Source: Variovorax paradoxus (lineage in GTDB: Bacteria; Pseudomonadota; Gammaproteobacteria; Burkholderiales; Burkholderiaceae_C). From it: a stretch of DNA of 64,000 nucleotides. Positions 9,461 through 17,644 of this stretch are shown here, in pieces; position 1 is the first letter of the stretch, and each line of letters starts with the position of its first letter. The stretch spans positions 4,242,501-4,306,500 of the forward strand of contig NZ_CP123990.1 in NCBI RefSeq assembly GCF_029919115.1. Reading direction: 5' to 3'. The position numbers and the translations under genes are program-made. The notes under the pieces are model-generated. The model made no database searches. It worked only from the letters and a program-made list of their open reading frames with translations, and was not told where the DNA came from.

Positions 9461-10543
9461 TCAGGATCGACGCTTCCTGCTTCGGGCCGCACGCGGCGCG
9501 GCGGTGTCCGATGCCGTGTCCAACGGTGCGCTCAAGGCATAGAACTCGTGCAGCTTCGCTGCCAGCATCCCCTTGTCCGGCAGCTGCATCCGGTATTGCG
9601 CCACCAGCGCAGGCGAGAGCGTGCGGCTCAGCGCGTACTCCACCACCTCGCTGTCCTTGCTGGCGCACAGCAGCAGGCCGATGGACGGGTTCTCGTGCGG
9701 CTTCCTCACGTCCCGGTCCAGCGCCTCCAGGTAGAAGTTCAGTTTGCCCAGATGTTCGGGCTCGAAGGCCGTGACCTTCAGTTCGATGGCCACCAGGCAG
9801 TTCAGGCCGCGGTGGAAGAACAACAGGTCGAGCGCGAAATCCTGGCTGCCCACCTGCACCGGATACTCGCTGCCGATGTAGCAGAAGTCCCTTCCCAGTT
9901 CGGTGAGGAAGCGGCCCAGGTTCATCAGCAGGCTGCGGTGCAGTTCGGCCTCGGTATGCGGCTCGGGCAGGGCCAGGAAATCCAGCAGGTAGGCGTCCTT
10001 GAACTGCTGCGCAGCCTGCGGCTGCATTTCTCTCAACGCCGTTGAGACCTTGGGTGGCTGCAGCAGGGCGCGTTCGAAGAGGCCGCTGTCGATCTGGCGC
10101 GCCACCTCGCGGACCTGCCAGCCCTGCTGGGCCGTCATGCGCAGATAGAACTCGCGCTCCTCCTCGCGCTTGGCGCGGCTGAGGATGTGCAGGTGCGAGG
10201 ACCAGGGGATTTCTCTCAACAGCGTTGAGAGTTTGGAGCCGGGCGGATAGGCCTGGAAGAACTGCCGCATGCGCCACAGGTTCTGGGCCGAGAAGCCGCG
10301 CCGCCCCGGTTCGCGCAGGGCAATGTAGGCGGCCAGCTGCTCCACGGTTCCCTTGGCCCAGCCGTCGGCCTCGATGCGCCGATGGAGGTACTGGCCGATG
10401 CGCCAATAGAGCTCGATCACTTCGGCGTTGGCGGCCCTGGCCACGCGCTGCCGCGCACCCTGGATCAGGTCGAGCACTTCGCCGAAGCCCGCTTCCGCCG
10501 TGGTGGCCGGCGTGCGGCGCCGCGATGGACCGCCCTGGCTCAT
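9461..10543 (-). CDS. DUF1016/YhcG-family PDDEXK nuclease domain protein
   Basis: 360 residues. The N-terminal DUF1016 region (about 20-170) includes the helical YWRIGQYL and GFSAQNLWRMRQFF motifs. The C-terminal region (about 190-340) is a PD-(D/E)xK fold with catalytic candidates in DFALDLLFF and VAIELK, followed by GKLNFYLEALD. The family is widespread in bacteria, often near restriction or defence genes, and its biological role is poorly established. No restriction-modification genes are adjacent here. It faces the autotransporter tail-to-tail. The tail is basic (RAARSRKRRS). Confidence 0.9.
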   Translation of the reverse strand: MSQGGPSRRRTPATTAEAGFGEVLDLIQGARQRVARAANAEVIELYWRIGQYLHRRIEADGWAKGTVEQLAAYIALREPGRRGFSAQNLWRMRQFFQAYPPGSKLSTLLREIPWSSHLHILSRAKREEEREFYLRMTAQQGWQVREVARQIDSGLFERALLQPPKVSTALREMQPQAAQQFKDAYLLDFLALPEPHTEAELHRSLLMNLGRFLTELGRDFCYIGSEYPVQVGSQDFALDLLFFHRGLNCLVAIELKVTAFEPEHLGKLNFYLEALDRDVRKPHENPSIGLLLCASKDSEVVEYALSRTLSPALVAQYRMQLPDKGMLAAKLHEFYALSAPLDTASDTAAPRAARSRKRRS

Positions 10544-11911
10544 GACGCGACCCCATCCACCCGGATGACGTCGCGTGCGCTGCCGGTCGCGTTCTCGCCG
10601 GCCGGCGCCCCGGTGCCTGCCTTCGCAGGCCGTGCGCGCGCGTCGTGCCGTCCGACGGGCCCGGCATCGACGGCCGCGAGCACGCTGGAACCCCGAGGGC
10701 GCCCGGCCTTGCGGCCACCGTCTCGCACAGCCTGTGCGAGACGGTCCGGTGCGGTGCCGCTTCGGCGGAAATGGCGCACGCCTCGGAGGCGCACCGCGGA
10801 AAACCGGGCGGTCCGCGGGACGAGCGCCTGGAGGTCGCGCGCCCGCTGATCCATCGCTGCGCCGCCCGATCCCCGGTGCGCGTGCTGTGTGCGACTGGCC
10901 GCGCGCGCTGCCGATGGCCGCATGCCGTCGAGGCGGCGTATCAGGCCCTCGATGAAGCGGGCGAGGTCAAACGGGATGGGCGTGGTGGCAGACACCCCGG
11001 AAATATAGTGCCTTGCGCTCGGCCGGTGCGTCGACGCAAGGCCCTGCGCGGAGAAGGACGAGGCCAGATGGGCCAGCCGGCTTTTTTTCATTGCCCGATT
11101 CTGCAAATAGCCGAGTTCAATGTCCGCGTTCGATCCCCGGACCACTTGGCTGCGGAGGCGATCGACGCGGAGGGCCCCGATGTCGTCGTGGGTCCGTGCG
11201 ATCTTGAGCCAGGTGGCCCGAAGCCGGGGTTCGTGAGCCTCGGTGGACCGGCCGGTCGCCTTCTTTCTGTTCCGCCTCTTCTTTGTCCTCGTGTGTGTTC
11301 TCTGTTGTGCGGCGGTTCTGCCGTGCGCATGCGAAGTTCCAGGCCGCTGTCGACTGTGATTTGGAACAGTGGACGCAGCGGCCGAATCACTCGAGCCTTC
11401 GCGGAGCTCGACCGTGGCACCGCTGGGCGCGCCTGCGTGTGGCATGACGGGCGTTCGGTGCGCCGAGGCGGTGATGACGGGACGCCGACGCGCTCGAAGG
11501 TCTGCCGAGGGGCCGTCGAGCGGGGAACCGGCGCGCGCTCGCGAAGTGGCCGTGTCTGCACGGCGGTCACCGGCCAGGCCGCCCGCCTCGGCGGTTCCTG
11601 ACATGGGGCGCAGGTGCGCTTCGCAGCGGCCTCGTCGGCATGCGCCTTCGGCGGCGCGGCGCAGGCGTCGCGTGCAGGCGCTTTCGGGCTGTCCGCGTGA
11701 ACTCTGCGTTCGAAGCCGCCTCTTGGCCGACGCATAGCGCGCCCGGGACGCTGTCCAGGGACCGCCCGCAAGCCGCAGCCGAGCGCAGCGAGGACCGGGT
11801 GAGGACGGTGGCGAAGCCCAACGGGCTCCTAATACGACTCGAGCTGCCGCGCGATTGCGAGAGATAGCGAGAAAACTTTGAACGTTCCCGACCCTACTCT
11901 CTTAATTGACC
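10544..11911. other. 1.3-kb GC-rich region without a convincing gene
   Basis: Both strands contain open frames of over 300 codons, but they are Arg/Ala/Ser-rich, overlap each other completely and show no domain, so I treat them as GC artefacts. The region holds a perfect 29-bp palindrome at 10717-10745. Its right end (11850-11911) turns AT-rich and may hold promoters. The sequence taatacgactc at 11830 is a chance partial match to a T7 promoter. Confidence 0.4.
10717..10745. repeat. Perfect 14-bp inverted repeat with one-base centre
   Basis: The left arm accgtctcgcacag (10717-10730) is exactly complementary to ctgtgcgagacggt (10732-10745), with a single C between. There is no T-run on either side, so it is not a standard terminator. 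It could be a protein-binding dyad or a mobile-element end. Confidence 0.85.
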
Positions 11912-12230
11912 TTACGGTATTCTGTTTTGATGATGTGCCGTAGTCCTCGTAAAGGGCGATGAGATCTCAAGGCCAATCAAGTTCCGGCGCACCGCGTTAG
12001 GCCCCTTCAACTTCCAGTCGCCCTGATACTTCACCCAGGCCTCCCCCCGCTCCGCGCAAACGGTGCGCACGGCGCGCTCCACGCTCTCCTGCCTCAGGTA
12101 GACGAGCGGGCGCAATGGCCAATGAGCTGGGCCCGCTCTCGCAATACGCTGCGATTTCATCGAAGCTCCCCTCCATCAGGAAGAGAGTGGTAAGGTCGCC
12201 GTGATCGAGCTGCACGTCTAACACGGGCAC
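11912..12230 (-). pseudogene. Frameshifted small hypothetical gene
   Basis: Two overlapping frames make one plausible protein. The N-terminal part starts at 12230 (MPVLDVQLDHGDLTTLFLM) and runs to about 12135. The C-terminal part lies in another frame (RPLVYLRQESVERAVRT, then WVKYQGDWKLKGPNAVRRN) and ends at 11912. The frame change is near 12130. No domain recognised. It is the last of five short same-strand ORFs spanning 11.9-13.3 kb. It could equally be two unrelated ORFs. Confidence 0.4.
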
Positions 12231-12292
12231 CGCAGCGCCAAGTCGCGCGCGGTCTAACTCCCACTGAGCCGGCCCGCTTCGGGTAGTTGTTC

Positions 12293-12544
12293 TTACGACT
12301 TAGTCGAGAAGGTGCCTCGGGCGCCATAGACAGAGCGGATGTGCTCGCCCGCATTGCCCTTGCCAACCGACGAGTAGTGGTCCCCGATCGAAGCGCAGAG
12401 TTCGGCGACCCGAAGGCCATACGCAAGCAGCGCCGGATCCATTGCTTCGCCGGCCTGTACCAGCCCGAGCTTGACAGCGATGCGCTCGAACTCGGCGTGG
12501 GCATGGCACTTTTCTTTACTGCAGTGGGCGGTGTCTCCGTCCAT
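12293..12544 (-). CDS. Small hypothetical protein
   Basis: 83 residues starting MDGDTAHCSKEKCHAHAEF, with AGGAGG six bases upstream of the ATG at 12544. A Cys/His-rich N-terminus (C8, C13, H14, H16) could bind a metal. The rest is predicted helical. I do not recognise the family. It lies 28 bases downstream of the next ORF on the same strand and belongs to the small-ORF run 11.9-13.3 kb. Confidence 0.5.
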   Translation of the reverse strand: MDGDTAHCSKEKCHAHAEFERIAVKLGLVQAGEAMDPALLAYGLRVAELCASIGDHYSSVGKGNAGEHIRSVYGARGTFSTKS

Positions 12545-12572
12545 GATTGCCTCCTGGTGTAGAGCAGCCGCG

Positions 12573-12923
12573 CTATCGCCCCCGCAGTCTCCTCCATCGG
12601 CTGGCCGCTTTAGCGTTCCCAGTTTCCGAGTGGCAGCGCGTGACTTCGCTGAGGTACAGCGACTGCGCCGCGGCGGCAAGCCGCATGATGGCGTGAGCCG
12701 CGAACAGCTCTTGCTGGGAGATCGGGCCGCTGTCGCGCATCTTCGCGACCAGCAGTCGCTGCAGCTCGGTTGAATCCCGTCTGGCTTCGGAGGCGTGCGC
12801 ACGCAGGTCCGAAAGATACGCGTAGGGCTTTTCCATGCACCCGGCCCGGGCAATCCGCATGCCTGCGGGAATGCCGGCTTCGGATCGAATGTCAATGAGA
12901 GCAGGTTCAAGCGCGTGGATCAT
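12573..12923 (-). CDS. Small hypothetical protein
   Basis: 116 residues, mostly helical by composition (HASEARRDSTELQRLLVAK, AAHAIMRLAAAAQSLYLSE). No known domain. Its start overlaps the end of the preceding ORF by 17 bases, and the following ORF begins 28 bases downstream, so these appear to be one transcript. The C-terminus is basic. Confidence 0.45.
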   Translation of the reverse strand: MIHALEPALIDIRSEAGIPAGMRIARAGCMEKPYAYLSDLRAHASEARRDSTELQRLLVAKMRDSGPISQQELFAAHAIMRLAAAAQSLYLSEVTRCHSETGNAKAASRWRRLRGR

Positions 12924-13134
12924 CGGGCCCGTGCCCCCTTTCAGGCACGGAGTTGTCTTGCACCAATCGGCCTAACAACTCTGAAGCTTCGGCCCACAGC
13001 GACGTTACGCGGCTAACCTCTTCGGGCAACGCAGGACCGGGTTGCGAGCTTCTCCTGCAGAGTTCTCGCTGCGCCACAAGCGCCCGATCCTGCGCTTGGA
13101 CCCAGGCATCGTAGAGGGCCGTGTGCGTGCGCAT
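12907..13134 (-). CDS. Small hypothetical protein
   Basis: 75 residues from the ATG at 13134 (MRTHTALYDAWVQAQDRAL), helical, with no recognised domain. The frame is open further upstream, but the upstream translation looks non-coding. It overlaps the start of the next ORF by 17 bases. The ribosome binding site is only moderate. Confidence 0.4.
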   Translation of the reverse strand: MRTHTALYDAWVQAQDRALVAQRELCRRSSQPGPALPEEVSRVTSLWAEASELLGRLVQDNSVPERGHGPDDPRA

Positions 13135-13150
13135 TGCGGTCCACCACCGT

Positions 13151-13297
13151 TTAACCCAGCACCTGCGGGGTTGAGAGGGTGGGGCACGAGCGCATTTCTC
13201 CGCCAGCGAGCCTCTGGGTACACGAGTGCAATGCGTACGCTTCCTGCGGCAAAAAGAGCTTGCGAGTAGGGCCGGCTTTCTGTGCAAAGGTTGCCAT
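13151..13297 (-). CDS. Very small hypothetical ORF at the head of the small-ORF cluster
   Basis: 48 residues (MATFAQKAGPTRKLFLPQE...), with GGGAG five bases upstream of the ATG at 13297. It ends 16 bases before the next ORF start. No family recognised. Support is position and ribosome binding site only. Confidence 0.35.
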   Translation of the reverse strand: MATFAQKAGPTRKLFLPQEAYALHSCTQRLAGGEMRSCPTLSTPQVLG

Positions 13298-13510
13298 AAA
13301 GTCTCCCGTTGCCCCGGCACCACGCGGGGGATGGTGCAAGGATGGCGCGCTTGCACTTCAGCTGCGCCTCCAAAAGTCGTTTTCGAGTGACGGCGGAATC
13401 CTATGCCTTTGGCACGGCAATCTCGATCGAGCATGGCTGGCCATGCGTCTTGGGGTACGGCAACTCCAGCTATTGACTTGGTGAACCCTGGCGCCCCTTC
13501 GAGCGATTCC

Positions 13511-13792
13511 CTAGATCAGATGGAGGCGCCTGGCGAATCCCATGGACGCGCCTACATATTCGGGGAGGTTCCCCATTGTCGCGATCTCCCGCAAGCCTTC
13601 GTCCGTGATGCTAAGCACTGTCGCCAACCTCGGTCGGACGTTGTAGCGCGTCGAAACCCCAACGGCTTCAATCGTCGCTTCAATCAACCCCGTCGCCAAG
13701 AGCACACTGACATGCCGGATCTCCTCCGGGAATGTGATTCGGGCAGGAAGCTGCACATGCTGAAGCTGCATCAAGAACAAGAGTGACGGCAT
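13511..13792 (-). CDS. Member A of the ~90-residue winged-helix-like paralogous family
   Basis: 93 residues. The family signature is MPxLxFL at the N-terminus, then PEEIRHVSVLLATGLIEA at 22-39, then a conserved LATVLSITDEG (58-68). GGAGG precedes the ATG at 13792. The helix / helix / beta-hairpin pattern with an ITDEG turn resembles a minimal winged helix, so a DNA-binding role is possible (inference). Close relatives in this window are at 25492, 54785 and 58670, with a distant one at 60860. It sits beside a decayed tyrosine recombinase at the left end of the toxin-antitoxin-rich stretch. Confidence 0.75.
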   Translation of the reverse strand: MPSLLFLMQLQHVQLPARITFPEEIRHVSVLLATGLIEATIEAVGVSTRYNVRPRLATVLSITDEGLREIATMGNLPEYVGASMGFARRLHLI

Positions 13793-13886
13793 TCGATCCT
13801 CCGATGCCGGACGCTTACTCGATCAAAGTTGCCGGCAAGCTTTGATTGAGCTCAGGGTAACCCAAAGTACTAATTTCTACCAATAG

Positions 13887-14340
13887 TTGATTTGGGTTAC
13901 ATCTACGAAGTCGCGTCGCCTGTGGAGCAGTTCACGGCGTCGCTTCGGGGAAAAAAGCCGGCGCGTCAGTTCGAAGCGGTCGAGTTGCCGCGCCTTCCTG
14001 CGGTGCCCATCGCCGCGGGACCGCTGGGTCGGGACCGCGCGGCCGCGCACGTCCGCGGAGTGGCGCCCGTTCCAGGGACCATTGGCGCCGCGCTCCGTGG
14101 CGTACTCGCTGTCCGTGATCGGTGCGCTGTATCGCTGGCTGATCGAGCAGCGCTATGTGCTGGCCAATCCGTTTGCTCGCGTGAAGTCAAGGGAGCAAGC
14201 CGTGGCGGCACCCTTGATGCATCCCGGGTGTTCACAGAGCACGAATGGACACTGATTCGCTCGACTGCCGACGGCATCGAGTGGATCGGTGGATGGAGCG
14301 AGGAGGGCGCCCAGCGACTGACGAGCGCTGAGGACGACTT
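13887..14340 (+). pseudogene. Decayed tyrosine recombinase (phage integrase) fragment
   Basis: Pieces of an integrase are visible in two frames. One reads WRPFQGPLAPRSVAYSLSV followed by ALYRWLIEQRYVLANPFARV, the SAM-like core-binding domain. The other reads RVFTEHEWTLIRSTADGIE, the segment leading into the catalytic domain. The catalytic R-H-R-Y residues are absent, and the frame changes at about 14205. It is likely the remnant of the element that brought the neighbouring small and toxin-antitoxin genes. Confidence 0.75.
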
Positions 14341-14529
14341 AGCCGCCGGCAGTCGGCCAGAAGCAGATTCCCGAACACGAACTCAATTCAAAGGACCAGA
14401 CAGGCCCGACCCACGGCCAACGTGCCAGTTAGCTGGTGCTTGAGGAGGCGACAGCCACGTTGTCGTTCGGCCCTAAACCAAGCCGCGTTCGACCGGCGTT
14501 TGCATAGCAATTGCTCTACAGTCGAATCT

Positions 14530-14829
14530 ATGAAAACTGCCCAGTTGCCTCCCGTGCATGTGCGGCAATCCGTGCGCGACGAGATCGAGAGCGTCCTGCG
14601 CCAAGGCGAAACCCTGTCGCAGTTTGTGGAAAATACGGCAGTGCAGTCCGCGCAGCGCCGGAGATCCCAGCAAGAGTTCCTTGCGCGTGGCCGTGAATCG
14701 CTGAAACGAGCTCAGAAGAGCGGCGAGTATTTTTCTGCCAAGGACGCGCTCGACGCAATGCAAGCACGCCTTAATGCAAGGGTTTCGCAGCTTGCGCAGA
14801 AGAGGCCCAGCAGAGTCGTCCTGCCATGA
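14530..14829 (+). CDS. YlcI/YnfO-type (ParD-like) antitoxin
   Basis: 99 residues. The N-terminal half (VHVRQSVRDEIESVLRQGE, then LSQFVENTAV) fits a ribbon-helix-helix DNA-binding antitoxin. The C-terminal half is a charged helix that would bind the toxin. The ATG at 14530 starts MKTAQLPPVHV, the usual start for this group. The stop overlaps the ATG of the downstream ParE-like toxin by four bases, the classic toxin-antitoxin arrangement. The antitoxin looks intact although its toxin is frame-broken. Confidence 0.8.
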   Translation: MKTAQLPPVHVRQSVRDEIESVLRQGETLSQFVENTAVQSAQRRRSQQEFLARGRESLKRAQKSGEYFSAKDALDAMQARLNARVSQLAQKRPSRVVLP

Positions 14830-15142
14830 CCTATGCGGTCACTCTGACGCGCGAGGCTCTTGAAGATCTCCTGCGTCTTGAAGAGTTCTTGCTCGAGTCC
14901 ACTTTGCGGTACGGCGATTGGGACTTGCCTTGCCGGGCCATAGCGGCAAGCCGCACGGAATTTCGAATCCTTGAAAAGAATCCGTTCACCTATCGCATCG
15001 CTGACGCTGACCGGCTTGAGCGCGAGTTGGTGATTCCGTTCGGGGCGTCGGAATACGTCGCAATGTTTCGAATGATCAGCGAACGAGAGGTCGTGGTCGG
15101 GTCGCCGCCATCCGTCATCAACGCGGAGATGACTACCACTAG
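14826..15142 (+). pseudogene. RelE/ParE-family toxin, frameshifted near the C-terminus
   Basis: The frame from 14826 encodes the ParE/RelE fold (MTYAVTLTREALEDLLRLEEF... RELVIPFGASEYVAMFRM) up to EREVVVG near 15100. Read as is, it continues into an unrelated tail to 15236. Two bases along, the other frame gives the expected family ending VAAIRHQRGDDYH followed by TAG at 15140-15142. Restoring one base would give about 105 residues, normal for ParE. The break removes the conserved terminal arginine/histidine segment, so the toxin is probably inactive, unless the break is a sequencing error. Confidence 0.8.
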
Positions 15143-15286
15143 GACGCTGGGGATCAGCGCTCGGACCGAGGGGTCGGACAGCCTAGTTCGGCGTAGATGG
15201 GCACCACCGCTTATACAAACAACCAAGCCGGTTTGAGATTTAACATAACATACATTGTATTGCTCGCTCCTGTAGCGGCTGATTAG

Positions 15287-15620
15287 TAATGTCGTGTTTT
15301 GACCGAATAGAAATGTCGCATTGTTGTCCCGGTCCAGCTTCTGGATCCGAGGCACAGCGATGGCAACACCGGCGGCAACTATCACCATGTCGATGCGCGA
15401 AGCCGATCGGCTCAAGACGATTCAGGCGGTGGTCGACCGGATGCTGCGGGTCGGCCAGGCTGCACAGCGACTGGGTCTGAGTCGACGCCAACTCGAGCGT
15501 CTGGTCCAGCGGTACAAGAACGAAGGTGTAGCCGGGCTGGTCTCGCGCAAGCGAGATCGGCCCAGCAACTGGCGCCAGGCGTCACCGAGCGTGCCACTGC
15601 GCTGATCCGGGATCGATGTC
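15287..15620 (+). mobile_element. 5' remnant of an ISNCY (IS1202-like) insertion sequence
   Basis: The frame from about 15361 encodes MREADRLKTIQAVVDRM and GQAAQRLGLSRRQLERLV, the N-terminal helix-turn-helix of ISNCY-family transposases. It is lost after GLVSRKRDRPSN; an indel shifts it and a stop follows at 15605, so the DDE domain is absent. The upstream DNA carries repeated aatgtcg motifs around 15287 and 15311 in the arrangement seen at IS ends. Only the left end survives, abutting the orphan ParD gene. Confidence 0.75.
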
Positions 15621-15658
15621 TTGGTTTGCCAGTTCCCTTGGGATGGCTGTCTTCGCAT

Positions 15659-15922
15659 TCACCGGCCTCGGACCCGGTCGACCGCCTTGCCGCCCGCGAT
15701 GCGCACCCTCTCTCGCAAGCTCTCGAAGTAGGTTTTGTCCGCCTCAGCGGCCGGGGCCGAGAGGCCTCCCTGGACCAGGAGCATGCGCAACTGGCGCCGC
15801 TGTTGATCTTTTCGAATGAGATCCCGCACGTATTCACTGCTCGTGCCGTAGCCGCGTTCGACCACTTGCTCATCCACGAATGATTTCATAGCTTCCGGAA
15901 GGAAAATGTTCATGTTGCTCAT
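15659..15922 (-). CDS. ParD-family antitoxin, orphan
   Basis: 87 residues from the ATG at 15922 (MSNMNIFLPEAMKSFVDEQV). The N-terminus forms a ribbon-helix-helix (NIFLPEAMKSFVDEQ... TSSEYVRDLIRKDQ) and the C-terminal helix is the toxin-binding tail. In the family a ParE toxin normally follows within a few bases; here the sequence downstream (below 15659) is the broken IS remnant and no ParE is present. The antitoxin is probably a survivor of an IS-mediated deletion. Confidence 0.85.
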   Translation of the reverse strand: MSNMNIFLPEAMKSFVDEQVVERGYGTSSEYVRDLIRKDQQRRQLRMLLVQGGLSAPAAEADKTYFESLRERVRIAGGKAVDRVRGR

Positions 15923-16172
15923 CGGGGAAGTCTTCGTTGTTTGGCAAATTTGGCAACTTCGTTGGCGTCGCAATTCGACGGTCAAATGCTACGCGTGAGC
16001 AGGCCGCCGCCCCACGGGCTCGAGCACGCCTCAGCCGTGGCATCAACCCTTGACGACCACATCATCTGTCAGGAAGCCGAAATGCCGGGGCCAACATCCA
16101 CATCTGAGCGCCAGCTCACCTGCCGTTGCAATGTGAGGTTCTCGCCCACGGGAGCCTTTCAGGCCCGGAAAT

Positions 16173-16280
16173 GCCGATTTGGGTAACGGCTGGTCTGGCT
16201 GGGGCAACGTCGGATATCAGTGGGGCAAGCAAGACTATCGCAACGCCACCGTTCGGTTTGGGGCGAAGTACACATGGTGA
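16173..16280 (+). pseudogene. C-terminal tail of an outer-membrane beta-barrel protein
   Basis: An in-frame stretch ending at the TGA 16278-16280 reads DLGNGWSGWGNVGYQWGK... then TVRFGAKYTW, an alternating aromatic/hydrophobic strand pattern ending in a terminal tryptophan, as in porin-type proteins. Upstream sequence in this frame does not continue the barrel, so only the last two strands remain. The exact family is not determinable from this piece. Confidence 0.5.
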
Positions 16281-16899
16281 GGGGCGAGAGCTCTCAGGCG
16301 AGCGTCAATCCGCGGCACGCTGACGCCCGCAAATCGCTGGCTTGTCGGCATAGAAATCGAGCTTGGCCCACAGCGCCTCGACATCCTGCTACCCGCGTGA
16401 GGAGCCCGAGAAGCACGACCACCGTAAGAGCAACCGGGGCGTCGGGTGCCACCGGTATGCGAGGGCATGCCGATCCTGTGTTCGGCGTCGCGCCTGATGC
16501 AACGCGCCTTGGTGCCTGCATGACGATTGATCGTTCACGCCCGTGACGAATCAAAACCTTCATTCTTTCCTGCCACTAGACGCGCAGCAATCGCCGACCC
16601 TCGCGAGGCACGCAGCGCAGCCGAAGCGCGTGATGCTTGTAGTTCTCCTCATTCGGTTTTCGGGTCAGCGGCACCTTGAGATGTAGCCTCCTTCGACCCC
16701 AATTGATAACCAGGAGCCTGCCGAGGGGTCGAACGAGCCGGTCATGCTTTCTGCTGACGCCGGCTCATTCCACTCGCGTCCGAAGGCCAGCACATTGATG
16801 ACAAGGAAGACGGGCTTTGGCGAGACTTCGATCCGGCAGGCGTGTAGCCGATGGTTGCTATTGCGAGGTAAAGAGAACGTCCGGACTGCTGAGCAGTTC
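16281..16899. other. Intergenic debris, no gene
   Basis: About 600 bases with only short, compositionally odd frames on both strands (for example 16294-16563 on minus, with one hydrophobic run). I see no domain, RNA gene or repeat. It probably marks the junction between unrelated gene fragments. Confidence 0.35.
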
Positions 16900-17042
16900 G
16901 GCTCACGTCCCAGACAGCGCGATTTCTCCATGCTGAAGAACGTAGCATGGTCTGCAAGCCCCAGCGCATGGTGTGCGTTCTGCTCGACCAGCAGAACAGT
17001 CCTACCCTCGGTGCGGTTTACTTCACGAACGATCTGGAAAAG
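16900..17042 (-). pseudogene. LivF fragment (branched-chain amino acid ABC ATPase)
   Basis: Reading from 17042, the translation is LFQIVREVNRTEGRTVLLVE then QNAHHALGLADHATFFSMEK. This matches the region after the Walker B/D-loop of LivF (usual form LLVEQNAHxALxLADRxYVLE). Upstream of it a stop interrupts the frame, and downstream similarity is lost after about 45 residues. No other liv genes are nearby, so it is a stranded fragment. Confidence 0.65.
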
Positions 17043-17068
17043 CTACGCCCCGCCATGCCCCAAGCCGG

Positions 17069-17644
17069 CTAGATGAGTGCCACGACATCGCGCAGGTGCG
17101 CCGCAGTCTGGGGCAACCCGCGCTTTTCGAGCAGGGCGACCAACGCGATCGCGTCGTACTGTGGCCGAGCCCAGCGCTCGCGCATTCGCTTCAAAGCCGC
17201 AAGCGCGGTGAGTTTCTCCAGCATCAACTGGTTGAGGACGAATTCGTCAGGAGTCTGCACCTCGATGCCGAACGGGTCCAGTACTTCCCTGGGAAAGTCC
17301 TTTTCGTTCCATGTCACGATCGCATCCGCGTGCCCAGTGATCGCAGCCGCCAGCACGTGGCGGTCATCAGCGTCTGGTAGCTTCAAGCCCTCGATCAGGT
17401 GTTCGTAGCCGGAGACGAGGCAATCCGGAATGGCGTCCTCCATGGCTTGCGCAGCGGTGGCAATCTGAGCTCCCATACCGGGCCGGTCTCGTAGCAAGCT
17501 GCGTGTCCACTCCTCGCGGATGTGGACTGACCACTTCGCGCTATAGAGGTCCGCGTCAGCCAGGCTGAGCAGCACATCGCGCAGCAACGCCGGATACAGG
17601 ACGTTGGCATCGAGCACTGCTGTGTACTGGTCGCTCCCCGCCAC
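17069..17644 (-). CDS. PIN-domain toxin (ribonuclease)
   Basis: 191 residues. The acidic PIN residues are visible: D12 in AVLDANVLYPALLRDVL, the glutamates in IREEWTRSL, the aspartates in KLPDADDRHVLAAAI, and TWNEKDFP. PIN toxins cleave RNA using these carboxylates and Mg2+. The GTG start follows directly on the TGA of the excisionase-like antitoxin (TGAGTG), so the two are translationally linked. This is the one toxin-antitoxin pair in the 13-26 kb stretch whose two genes both look complete. Confidence 0.9.
   Translation of the reverse strand: MAGSDQYTAVLDANVLYPALLRDVLLSLADADLYSAKWSVHIREEWTRSLLRDRPGMGAQIATAAQAMEDAIPDCLVSGYEHLIEGLKLPDADDRHVLAAAITGHADAIVTWNEKDFPREVLDPFGIEVQTPDEFVLNQLMLEKLTALAALKRMRERWARPQYDAIALVALLEKRGLPQTAAHLRDVVALI

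Noticed and set aside
10540..11604. Open frames of more than 300 codons on both strands
   Set aside because: They fully overlap each other and give Arg/Ala/Ser-rich translations without domains, so neither strand is convincing.
11830..11840. taatacgactc, the first 11 bases of a T7-type promoter
   Set aside because: The match ends there, the start-site half is absent, and no T7-like polymerase gene is in the window. It is a chance match.
16294..16563. 89-codon minus-strand ORF with one hydrophobic run
   Set aside because: No ribosome binding site, odd composition, and it overlaps gene debris on the other strand.
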